A DNA stretch of 33,063 nucleotides from Planctomycetota bacterium (GTDB lineage: Bacteria; Planctomycetota; Phycisphaerae; UBA1845; PWPN01): contig JAKLEZ010000045.1 in assembly GCA_022711465.1 (NCBI GenBank), positions 1 to 33,063 on the forward strand, written 5' to 3'. The notes below the pieces were generated by a model, which made no database searches, was not told where the DNA came from, and saw only the letters and a list, made by a program, of their open reading frames with translations. Shown one piece after another: positions 1 through 8,300 of this stretch; position 1 is the stretch's first letter, and each line of letters begins with the position of its first letter. A program made the translations under genes and the position numbers.

Positions 1-77
1 GGCCATGGTTTGCCCGACTCGTCCATGGGAACAGGTCCGTGGTATTTCCGATAGACACCGACTTTTTCAGTCGCCAT
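1..77 (-). CDS. Partial gene, N-terminus only; integrase/recombinase-like leader
   Basis: On the minus strand an ATG at 77 lies six bases after a strong Shine-Dalgarno (GGGAGG). It opens a frame that stays open to the window edge, giving 25 residues that begin MATEKVGVYRKYHGPVP. The coding potential is supported by the well-placed ribosome site and by a natural-looking basic/aromatic composition. From memory, N-termini of this kind (VGVYRK, then GPVP, then a stretch of basic and proline residues) occur in planctomycete tyrosine-recombinase or integrase-like proteins, but the catalytic part is outside the window. The function is therefore only a guess; the existence of a gene start is better supported. 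Confidence 0.5.
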   Translation of the reverse strand, partial: MATEKVGVYRKYHGPVPMDESGKPW

Positions 78-296
78 GATGCACCTCCCGGCCTATATCG
101 GCCAAGGCCACCACGGACGACTGACCCGGATGAGATTGTACTGCATGGCTCGGCGTGGCCCAAAGGCAACGAGATCTGCCCACGCGAGTTGCGCGTCGAA
201 GAGCAATCGCGCTGAAGCCTTGAGTTGCCCACCTGGGCCGGTCTCGGCCTCATGGGCACGCAGCCCAGGCGCACGCTGTCCGTATGCTCCCAGCGC
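78..296. other. Intergenic, no gene seen
   Basis: This spacer separates the start of the partial minus-strand gene from the stop of kinase A. It holds the Shine-Dalgarno of the partial gene and an imperfect GGCC-rich inverted repeat around 90-106. Any promoter for the partial gene should lie here, but no clear -10/-35 is visible. I see no terminator with a T-run for kinase A. Confidence 0.4.
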
Positions 297-3200
297 CTAC
301 TTCTTTGCCTGTGTCTGTTCCCGCTCCGCCGCTTCGGCCGCCGCGATCTCGTCCCAGGAGGGGGCACGCCAGATGTAGAGGTCCCGTTCGACCGATTGGA
401 CGGCGATGGTGCTGTCGTCGGGCGAGAACGTCACGCCGCGGAAGGTCGTGCCCTCCGCGCGCAGCGTTGCGATCTGCCGGCGCGTGGCCACGTCCCACAG
501 CAGGACCGCCTCTTCGCGGCTGCCGCCGCTGGTCGCCAGGCGAGTGCCGTCGTGGGAGAATGCCAGCCAGTAAATGGCCAGCCGGTGGCCGGGGAGGGGC
601 GGTGTGAGCGCCTGCCAGTCTTGAGTGTCCCACAACATGAGCGTTCCGAAGTTGCTGCCCGTGGCCAGGAGACGGCCGTCGGGTGAGAAGTCAATGGCGC
701 AGATCTCACCCTGATGAGGCATCTCAGCCCGGACGCGGCGGTCTTTGAGATCCCAGATGATTATCTTGCCATCATAGCGGCCACAGGCGAAGAGCTTGCC
801 GTCGGGTGAGAGTGCACTACCTCCTATCAGGTCCATGCTCCAGGAAAACAGCGGTTTCCAGGTGGGCACCTCCCACTCAACATATGCGCGTGGTTCGGGC
901 AAGTTCGAGGTCGTCGTCAGCAGTCTGGTTCCGTCCCGGGAGAAATCGCTGAGGCATATCCATGGTCCAGTGCGCTCATCCTGGTCGCGTTGTGGCCACG
1001 CGGGCTGAGAGGTCACCACTTGCTGCTTCGTGAAATCCCACACTCGCAGGTAACCATCCAGCCCTCCAACAGCCAGGAAGCGCCCGTCCGCAGACACCTC
1101 CGGCCACAGGTTGTTCGTCCCCATTGCCGGGAGGTCTTCCTTGGGCGCCATGGCCCGGGCATCCCACAGGCTCACCGAGCCGGACAGGTTCACTACGGCC
1201 AGGGACTCACCGCCGGGCAGGTAGGGCAGGAGATACCGGATGCCAGACGATCGCCGGACCGTAAAGCCGTGCCGGGGGGCTTGGGGTTCCGTGCTCCACA
1301 GCCAGACCGAACCGTCTTTGCATCCAGTGACCAGGCGACGGCCGTCTGGTGAGAACGCGAGGGTCCACACCTCCCGACTGTGCCCCCGCAGGGGTCTCAT
1401 CGGCCCGCCTGCGAGCGCGCTGGGCGCGCTGGGCGACGCTTGCTCGCCGGCCGAAGGTCTGACGCCCCGTGTCGTTGGCGAGTTGGGGGTCGCCCGCTTC
1501 TCAATGGCCGTGTCCCAGAGCCCGATCGAATAATCCGCACTGGCCGAGGCAAGCACGCCGCTCTGAAGCGAAAAGGTCAGAGCATGGATGAAGCGCTGGT
1601 GACCCTCAAGAGAACCGCGAGACTCACCGGTGGCCGCATCCCAGAGCCGGATGAAGGAATCGGAGTATCCCGCACCAGACGCCAAAATGCAGCCGTCCGG
1701 CGAAAACGCCAGCGCGAACACATCGTCGGGGTGGGCCTGGAAGTCGCGAAGCCTTGCGCCGTCAGGCAAGGATAATATGTGAATTCGGCCGTGTGCGTCG
1801 CCGACGGCCAGTCGGGTGCCGTCGGGTGAGATGGCGGCCGGGTTACCATGTTCCGCATCGCGCGGGGGCGTTGTCCGAAACCGCTGTCTGGTCGTGGTGT
1901 CCTTTGCATCAGGCGGTTTGATCTCAATCCGCGAGGATTTGACGCGCGTCTGCAAATCCCAGACCGTCACGACCTGAGGCGTCGGCTCGTGGGGATCCGG
2001 TTGCCTGGACACTTCCACAGTGACCAGCATGCTGCTGTTGGGCGAGAAGGCCAAGGCGGTGGTGCGCGCCTCCTGAGCGAGCGCCGACCTCACCCCCTCC
2101 GTGGACAGGTCGTAGAGCTTGACGGCGCTCCTGTTCTTGCTATCGTCCCACGTGAAGGCCAGCAGGCGGCCGTCCGGCGAGAAGGCCACGACAGCCTTTC
2201 CGGCACTCTTCGCCTGGAGTTCGCGCATTTGACGCGAGGCCAGATCCAGGAGCCCGACCCACCCGTCCACGCCTGCGACGGCCAACCACTTGTCGTCGGG
2301 TGAGATCGCAACGTGCTTGACCGAATCCGGGCGTATGAGCAGCTCCTCCAGAAAGGCGCGGTCTCTCTGGGCCTGCTGCCAGTAATAGCGCCACTCCCAG
2401 CCGCGAAGGTCTTCCAGGCCAGGCGCTCCATGGCGCTCCAGCAGGAACCGGGCCTGTCCTATGTCCCCGGTGTCCAAGGCCTGCTGGACCAGGATCATGT
2501 CTGCAGCGTAGGCGTTTCGACGCGCCGTTAATTCGTTTTGCTTCGCAATTCTCGCGTTGGCAATTGCGGCTGCCTCGCCGGTAACCGCGCGCCGCCACTG
2601 CCAGAGGACTCCCGCGAACCCGGTCACGAACACCAACGCCAGTGCCGCGACGAGGCTCGCGACCAGCGGCTTGCGCCGGCACCAGCGCCAGAGCTTCGCG
2701 GTCTGGCCAACGGGCCGGGCCAGGATGGACCGGTCTTCCAGCCATCGCGCCAGGTCTTCGGCCAGAGCACCGGCCGAGGCGTAGCGCTTCTGCGGGTCCT
2801 TCTCCAGACACTTGAGGCAGATGGTCTCCAGGTCGCGGTTGATCCGGCGATTGATCGTGCTTGGCCGACGTGGTTCACTCTCGCGGACCTGCTGGAGGGT
2901 AGCCAGCGGTGTATCGGCCACGAAAGGCGGCTGGCCGGTGAGGAGCTCGTACAGAATGGCCCCGAGGCTGTAGACATCGGCCGCGATAGAGAGCTGCTTT
3001 CCAATGCCGGCGGCTTGCTCCGGGGCCATGTAGCTGGGTGTGCCCAGAAGCTGACCCGTGAGGGTGAGGCTACTGTCCTCGGCCATCCTTGACGCGCCGG
3101 CGACGCCATGCGTCGGGCCTTCGGCCAGCGAGCCGGGCTCGCCCGGCGTGTCAAGGGCCACACGCCTTGCCAAACCGAAATCGGTCACGTGGGGCTGTCC

Positions 3201-3797
3201 GTCGAGATCCAGCAGGATGTTGCCGGGCTTGAGATCGCGGTGCAGGATGCCGTGCTGGTGAGCGTAATGCACCGCGCTGGCCACTTGGGCCACGAGTCGG
3301 GCGGCCCGCCGGGGGTCATCAACAAACCCCCGGATCTGCCGGGCCAGCGTTCCGCCCTCGACCAGCTTCATCGAAAAGTAGTGCCGACCCTCGTGGGTGC
3401 CCACCTCGTAAATGGGTACGATGTACGGATGATCCAGGTTGGCCGCCGCCTCGGCTTCGGCATGGAAACGACGCACGTCGGATTCGGACGCGAACTCGCC
3501 GGCCAGGATCATCTTCAGGGCGACGACGCGCCCGAGTTTCACCTGCCGGGCCCGGTAGACCACCCCCATGCCGCCACGGCCGAGCGTTTCCAGCAGTTCG
3601 AAATCACCGAACTGGCGCACCCGCGGAGCCGGGCGACCCTCGCCTGTCCGGGTAACGCCTGCGTCGCGTTCATCCTTCCCCTCGCTCTCTTCCGCCGGTT
3701 CGATGCCGTCGCGGGCCAGACAGCGAGGGCACAGACCCTGCGGCCACGAGCCGTCCAACTCCCGCCCGCACCGGCCGCACGTCCAGACAGGGCTCAT
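297..3797 (-). CDS. Ser/Thr protein kinase with zinc ribbon, TM and WD40 propellers (module A)
   Basis: This 1166-residue membrane kinase has four parts. A CxxC...CxxC zinc ribbon (C7, C10, C23, C26) comes first. A complete Hanks-type kinase follows at about 62-345: glycine loop GRGGMG 73-78, VALK lysine 95, HRD 186-188, DFG 206-208, APE 258-260. One hydrophobic segment spans about 378-398. The remaining roughly 700 residues are WD40 repeats with recurring AFSPDG and LWD motifs, presumably outside the cytoplasm. An upstream in-frame ATG exists at 3833, but 3797 is preferred. It has ACAGGAG nine bases ahead, it lies just after the sigma-factor stop, and it aligns with the paralogue's MDPVRTCGRC start. 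The activation segment carries about 25 extra residues compared with the paralogue at 15784-18159. It is very likely cotranscribed with the ECF sigma gene upstream and may control that sigma factor, as in known ECF/STPK pairs. The substrate is unknown. Confidence 0.93.
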   Translation of the reverse strand: MSPVWTCGRCGRELDGSWPQGLCPRCLARDGIEPAEESEGKDERDAGVTRTGEGRPAPRVRQFGDFELLETLGRGGMGVVYRARQVKLGRVVALKMILAGEFASESDVRRFHAEAEAAANLDHPYIVPIYEVGTHEGRHYFSMKLVEGGTLARQIRGFVDDPRRAARLVAQVASAVHYAHQHGILHRDLKPGNILLDLDGQPHVTDFGLARRVALDTPGEPGSLAEGPTHGVAGASRMAEDSSLTLTGQLLGTPSYMAPEQAAGIGKQLSIAADVYSLGAILYELLTGQPPFVADTPLATLQQVRESEPRRPSTINRRINRDLETICLKCLEKDPQKRYASAGALAEDLARWLEDRSILARPVGQTAKLWRWCRRKPLVASLVAALALVFVTGFAGVLWQWRRAVTGEAAAIANARIAKQNELTARRNAYAADMILVQQALDTGDIGQARFLLERHGAPGLEDLRGWEWRYYWQQAQRDRAFLEELLIRPDSVKHVAISPDDKWLAVAGVDGWVGLLDLASRQMRELQAKSAGKAVVAFSPDGRLLAFTWDDSKNRSAVKLYDLSTEGVRSALAQEARTTALAFSPNSSMLVTVEVSRQPDPHEPTPQVVTVWDLQTRVKSSRIEIKPPDAKDTTTRQRFRTTPPRDAEHGNPAAISPDGTRLAVGDAHGRIHILSLPDGARLRDFQAHPDDVFALAFSPDGCILASGAGYSDSFIRLWDAATGESRGSLEGHQRFIHALTFSLQSGVLASASADYSIGLWDTAIEKRATPNSPTTRGVRPSAGEQASPSAPSALAGGPMRPLRGHSREVWTLAFSPDGRRLVTGCKDGSVWLWSTEPQAPRHGFTVRRSSGIRYLLPYLPGGESLAVVNLSGSVSLWDARAMAPKEDLPAMGTNNLWPEVSADGRFLAVGGLDGYLRVWDFTKQQVVTSQPAWPQRDQDERTGPWICLSDFSRDGTRLLTTTSNLPEPRAYVEWEVPTWKPLFSWSMDLIGGSALSPDGKLFACGRYDGKIIIWDLKDRRVRAEMPHQGEICAIDFSPDGRLLATGSNFGTLMLWDTQDWQALTPPLPGHRLAIYWLAFSHDGTRLATSGGSREEAVLLWDVATRRQIATLRAEGTTFRGVTFSPDDSTIAVQSVERDLYIWRAPSWDEIAAAEAAEREQTQAKK

Positions 3798-3806
3798 GGC
3801 ATTCGG

Positions 3807-3813
3807 CTCCTGT
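3807..3813 (-). promoter_or_regulatory. Ribosome binding site deciding the kinase A start
   Basis: Read on the minus strand this is ACAGGAG, nine bases before the ATG at 3797 and only a few bases past the sigma stop (3817-3819). It supports the shorter kinase start over the ATG at 3833 and suggests tight translational linkage of sigma and kinase. Confidence 0.6.
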
Positions 3814-3816
3814 CGC

Positions 3817-4554
3817 CTACTCGAAAGTGGCAAACAGCCAGCGGACCTCGTCTTCCACCTCTTCCGGCGTCATGACCGTCTGGGCGATCTCGCTCCGCAG
3901 AGTCTCCCGATATCGGCGCCGCAGCCGGCGGACCGCCGCCTTGATGGCGATTTCGGTTAAATCCAGGCGGCTGGCAATGTCCGCGTACGAAACCTCGTGA
4001 TGCCGGCCCCACAGAGACCCGCGCAGGGCCTCGAACTGGGCCTGCTTGCCGGCAGCGGCGTACTCCTGGCCCAGGCGAGTCAGCACCTGTTCGAGCAGGG
4101 CCAGCGCCCAACGCTGTTCGTAGGCCCGCTCAGGCGTCAGATCGTCCACCGGCTCGGCGCGGTAACGTTCCTCGGCCTCCACAGTGACGCAGACCAGGTC
4201 GTGCCCGCCGGCAAGCCTGGCCGCGCCGGTGCGCTTCCATTCGTTGATCAGGAAGTGCTTCAGGCAGGCCAGCAGAAACGATCGAAACCGCCCCCGTTGC
4301 GGGTCGGCCAGAGCTACGTACTGCCTCTCCAGGAATCGGGCGAAGAACTCCTGGGTCAGGTCCTGGGCATCCTCGGGCTTGTGGCCCTGCTTTCGCACGT
4401 AGAAGTAGAGCGGATACCAGTACTTGCGGCAGAGTTCGGCCAGAGCCTCGCAGGCGTGCGGAGCGGCGGGGTCCCCGGCCGCCAGCACGACGCTCCAGTG
4501 CGTGCTGGGAAAGCCCCCCGACGAGGATAAGCCATCCGGCCAAGAAGGGCTCAT
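3817..4554 (-). CDS. ECF-family RNA polymerase sigma factor (module A)
   Basis: The product is 245 residues, typical of the planctomycete ECF group. The N-terminal half (about 15-120) has the sigma region 2 pattern, with WYPLY and then DAQDLTQEFFARFLE, the core-binding and -10-recognising helices. After a variable linker, residues about 150-225 form region 4, with a helix-turn-helix at SYADIASRLDLTEIAIK followed by a basic RRLRRRY helix that should contact the -35 element. The protein ends in DEVRWLFATFE, almost the same as the module B paralogue. The ATG at 4554 has only a weak AGGA upstream. It was chosen because it aligns with the paralogue (SWPDG then FPSTHWSVVLAAGD). The kinase gene follows directly. 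No separate anti-sigma gene is seen, so control by the linked kinase is plausible. Target promoters are unknown. Confidence 0.93.
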   Translation of the reverse strand: MSPSWPDGLSSSGGFPSTHWSVVLAAGDPAAPHACEALAELCRKYWYPLYFYVRKQGHKPEDAQDLTQEFFARFLERQYVALADPQRGRFRSFLLACLKHFLINEWKRTGAARLAGGHDLVCVTVEAEERYRAEPVDDLTPERAYEQRWALALLEQVLTRLGQEYAAAGKQAQFEALRGSLWGRHHEVSYADIASRLDLTEIAIKAAVRRLRRRYRETLRSEIAQTVMTPEEVEDEVRWLFATFE

Positions 4555-4585
4555 GGGTCTGCATCCTGTCCGTGCGGCGGGTGAT

Positions 4586-4696
4586 GACGTCTTTGACAGG
4601 TGCCCATTTTACCGGCAGTCAGGTTTTCCAGCAATCTGACCAGATTTTTGGGCGCTTTCGAGTTTCTTTTTTGTATGTAGTGAGGGAGCAGGCATC
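4586..4696 (-). promoter_or_regulatory. Conserved region upstream of sigma A, candidate promoter
   Basis: Read toward the sigma gene, this stretch shares ordered blocks with 19072-19156: GATGCCTG, then about 15 bases to ATACA, an A-rich tract, AAATCTG, CTGCCGGTA and an AAAGAYGTC-like end. Spacing is similar but not identical. The blocks lie directly upstream of both sigma genes, so a shared promoter, possibly recognised by the sigma factor itself, is the simplest reading. That is inference. In copy B the region can also be read as an open frame continuing into sigma. In copy A the equivalent frame stops, which argues against coding. Confidence 0.4.
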
Positions 4697-4711
4697 CGTT
4701 CGACGGCGGCA

Positions 4712-4790
4712 CGGGGCTACCAGACCCCGGAGGGCGACAGGCCGGATGACACCCACCCCGGCGTCTCCAGACCGGTAGCACGGGCCGGTC
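4712..4790 (+). ncRNA. Candidate structured RNA element, copy A
   Basis: Three hairpins follow one another. The first is CGGGG (4712-4716) with CCCCG (4725-4729) around the loop CTACCAGA. The second is GCCGG (4741-4745) with CCGGC (4758-4762). The third is GACCGG (4770-4775) with CCGGTC (4785-4790) around TAGCACGGG. In addition GCTACC (4716-4721) is perfectly complementary to GGTAGC (4774-4779), which would form a long-range helix or compete with hairpins 1 and 3. Copy B at 19265-19343 keeps the same layout. I cannot match it to a named riboswitch class. The strand is assigned from copy B, which sits in the leader of a plus-strand gene. Confidence 0.4.
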
Positions 4791-5101
4791 CGAAGACGCA
4801 AATGGGGCAACCGTCTCCCGCGATCCTGGCCGTACGAATGTGGACTTTGAGCGAGGAGGCGCTCTGGGCTTGCAGCGTCACCTGCTTCGAGAGAGGGCTG
4901 GACAGCAATACAAAACCCCTTACTGCGGCGGGAACTCTGTCCCGCGCGGAGGGGCGTGAGATTCCTTGCGGGAAGGGCCCCCGCCGGGTCTGCCCTGCAT
5001 TCCGAGGCCCGCGAGCTGAAGTAGTAGTGGGTTTTGAGGCCACGATTCTGTACATTAGAAACGGTGCGTGGTCGCATGAGACCTGCCGGCCGGCGCACGG
5101 A

Positions 5102-5214
5102 CAACTCTGATCGCGATCAAGGCTGATCCCTTCACCGTCCCCTCGTCAAGCCCCTCGCTGGGCGCGCCTGCCGGCACGATCAGTGCGAACATCTCTAGTT
5201 GCGGAGGTTGTGTC
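5102..5214 (+). promoter_or_regulatory. Conserved leader upstream of the large RCC1 gene
   Basis: About 113 bases here align nearly gap-free with 20567-20680, upstream of the small RCC1 gene. The strongest match is around GCGAACATCTCT and GTTGCGGAGGTTGTGTCA. In this copy the matching frame is not in phase with the start at 5363. The similarity is therefore more likely regulatory, or just retained from the duplication, than coding. It could contain the promoter or the 5' untranslated region of the RCC1 genes. Confidence 0.4.
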
Positions 5215-5362
5215 ATCTCTCTTTTGAGAAAGGGCTGGCCGGTGCGGTTGTGCTTACCACGAGTTCGTCATTCCAGATACGAGGCTCTCTGGAAAGCACG
5301 AAGTCAAATGAGTGTGGATCCGGGCAGAGCTCTCCGCGCCAGACGGTTCAAGAGGAACTGCG

Positions 5363-8300
5363 ATGAGTAAGACGGTTCGATGGATGGCAGTTGGTTTGAG
5401 CATCGGGGCAGCGTTCCTGCTTGAGATGCCAATCGCCGCCGCTCAAGATGTTTACGGGTCGGTTGTGTGGTGGGGAGCAGGGTATTCGGGCGAACGCATC
5501 GCACCGCCGACAGGCGGTGGGTTCGTCGCCATCGACGGAGGCGGGTCGCACACTCTGGCCCTGAAAGCCGATGGCTCGATTGTGGCTTGGGGCGACAACG
5601 CCCACGGGCGGTGCGAGGTGCCGGAGCCAAACACGAACTTCGTCGCGATCTCGGCGTATTTCTGTACCAGTCTTGGTCTGAAGGCCGATGGCTCGATCGT
5701 GGCTTGGGGGCTAAACGGGTGGGACAACTGCGACGTGCCGGAGCCGAATACCGGTTTCGTAGCGTTGGCGGCGAGTGACTACCACAGCTTGGGCTTGAAG
5801 GACGACGGCTCCATCGTGGCGTGGGGAGCTAACTGGGGGGGGCAATGCGACGTCCCTGAACCCAACAGCGAGTTCGTGGCCGTCGCAGCGGGCAACTACC
5901 ATAGTCTGGGCCTGAAGGCCGACGGCTCGATCGTTGCGTGGGGAGATAACGGCTCCGGCCGATGCAATGTCCCCGCACCCAATAGGGAATTCGTGGCGAT
6001 CGCGGGGGGAGATGCCCACAGTCTCGGCCTAAAAGCCGACGGCTCGATTGTAGCATGGGGTGACAGCACCGACCCCTACGGCAACTACACAGGGCAGTGT
6101 GACATACCTTTGCCTAACACTGGCTTTGTCGCGATCTCAGCCGAAGCGCGGCACAATCTTGCCCTGCGGTCTGATGGCTCGATCGTGGCGTGGGGCTGGA
6201 ACCCCCAAGGCGAATGCAACGTGCCCACGCCCAACAGGGACTTTGTCGCGATTGCGACTGGCCACTATCACAGTCTAGGTCTGAAAGCCGACGGCTCGAT
6301 TACGGCGTGGGGAAGCGATCTCGACGGCTATGGCACACCCGGCTCCGGACAGTCTAAGGTCCCGGGAGCGGTCACGGGTTTCACCCAGCTCGCGCAGGGC
6401 GGCGGTCACGTCCTTGGTCTGAAGCCCGACAAGACAGTCGTGGCATGGGGCAACAACGGCGATGGGCAATGCAACATCCCGGCACGGAATGCACACTTTG
6501 AGACGGTTGCGGCAGGTGAAGCCCATAGCCTAGGCCTGAAAGCTGACGGCTCGATCAGAGCATGGGGGCGCAACGATCATGGCCAGTGCAACGTCCCCTG
6601 GCCCAATCAGGATTTCGTGGCCATCGCGGCGGGCGGAAACCACAGCCTCGGCTTGAAATCGTATGGCACGGTCGTCGTCTGGGGCAACAATGAGTACGAC
6701 CAATGCAGCGTCCCGTGGCCGAACGCGGACTTCGTGGCCGTTGCGGGCGGTCGGTGGCACAGCCTGGGACTGAAGGCTAACGGCTCCATCGTAGCCTGGG
6801 GATACAACCAGAACGGCCAGTGCGACGTGCCGCTGCCGAACGTGGAGTTCGTCGCAGTCGCCGCGGGCGGAGACGACCACGGGGGCCATAGCCTGGGCCT
6901 GAAGGCCGACGGCTCCATCGTGGCGTGGGGATCTAACACGTACGGCCAATGTAGCCTACCCTTGCCGAACCGGGATTTCGCGGCGGTTGCGGCGGGTCTG
7001 GGCCACAGCATGGGCCTGAAGACTGATGGCTCGATTGTAATCTGGGGCCGCAACGACCGAGGGCAACGCGACGTGCCGGCGCCGAACGCGGGTTTTATGG
7101 CGATTGCAGCCGGGGGGCAGCATAGCATCGGGCTGAGAGCTGCACCGGTTCCAGGCGACTTCGACAATGACGACGTACTGGACTCCCGTGACAATTGCTG
7201 GACGGTAGCAAATCCTGGCCAGGAGGACTCAGATGCCGACTCCCATGGGGATGCATGCGACAACTGCCCGAACACGGCGAACTTGGACCAGTGCGACGCT
7301 GACGAGGATGGAGAAGGCGACGCGTGCGACCCTTGCCCGGCCGACGATCCCAACGATGTGGACCGCGACGGTGTCTGCGGTGACGTGGACAATTGCCCGA
7401 ACGTGCCCAACCCCGACCAGGAGGACAGCGATACCGACGCCTATGGCGACGCCTGCGACAATTGCCCGGCCGCGGCCAACGCGGACCAGGCGGACGCGGA
7501 CGGAGACAGGATGGGGGACGTGTGCGACAAGTGCCCGGCCGACTTCTTTAATGACATCGACGCCGACGGGGTGTGCGACAACGTGGACAACTGCCTGCTC
7601 GTCGCGAACCCGGAGCAGGCCGATGCCGACGGTGACGGCCTCGGTGACGCCTGCGAATCCTCGACGGACGCGGCGCAGGACCGAGGCGCAATCGTTGGCT
7701 GGGGCTCGCAGGTCATAGGTGGGGACTTAAGCGGCAGGTTCGTGGCCGTCGCGGCGGTTGGGGGCCACAGCCTGGGCCTCAAGGCTGACGGCTCGATCGT
7801 GGCATGGGGAAGCAACTGGGCTGGCCAGTGCAACGTCCCCGCGCCTAACAGCGGGTTCGTGGCTGTCGCGGCGGGCGGGGGGGACTGTGAAGAAGGGTTC
7901 TGGGGGCACAGTCTGGGCCTGAAGGCGGATGGCTCGATCGTTGCGTGGGGAGGCGGGCCAGGGGCACCACCTGCACCCAACACCGGCTTCGTGGCCGTCG
8001 CGGCGGGCGGGAGCCACAGCCTAGGCCTGAAGGCTGACGGCTTCATCACGGCCTGGGGGGGCAACTATGCCGGCCAATGCAACGTTCCTGCTCCCAACAG
8101 CGGCTTCGTGGCCGTCGCGGCGGGCGAGAGCCACAGCCTGGGCCTGAAGGCCGACGGCTCGATCGTAGCGTGGGGTATGACAGGTGACGTCCCCGCGCCC
8201 AACAGCGGCTTTGTGGCGATAGCGGCCGGCGTGGGGCACAGCCTAGGCCTGAAGGAGGACGGCTCGATCGTAGCGTGGGGAAACAACTACTACGGCCAAT

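Larger units (their letters stand above)
4555..5362. other. Long divergent intergenic region A, no convincing gene
   Basis: These 808 bases separate sigma A (minus) from the RCC1 gene (plus). They hold the conserved block upstream of sigma (4586-4696), the three-hairpin element (4712-4790), a stretch from about 4800 to 5100 without a match elsewhere in the window, and the conserved leader 5102-5214. A GCGGGA/TCCCGC hairpin lies near 4926-4943 without a T-run. Small open frames here lack both a good ribosome site and any similarity I recognise. In module B, the space between hairpin element and leader holds the SUMF1/PEP-CTERM gene, and I found no remnant of it here. Confidence 0.6.

Noticed and set aside
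4712..4790. Hairpin element as a known cyclic-di-GMP (GEMM) riboswitch
   Set aside because: The conserved GEMM core and its tetraloop/receptor pattern are not present.
4802..5110. Small plus-strand frame in intergenic region A
   Set aside because: No ribosome site, unusual composition, no likeness to the SUMF1 gene found at the matching place in module B.
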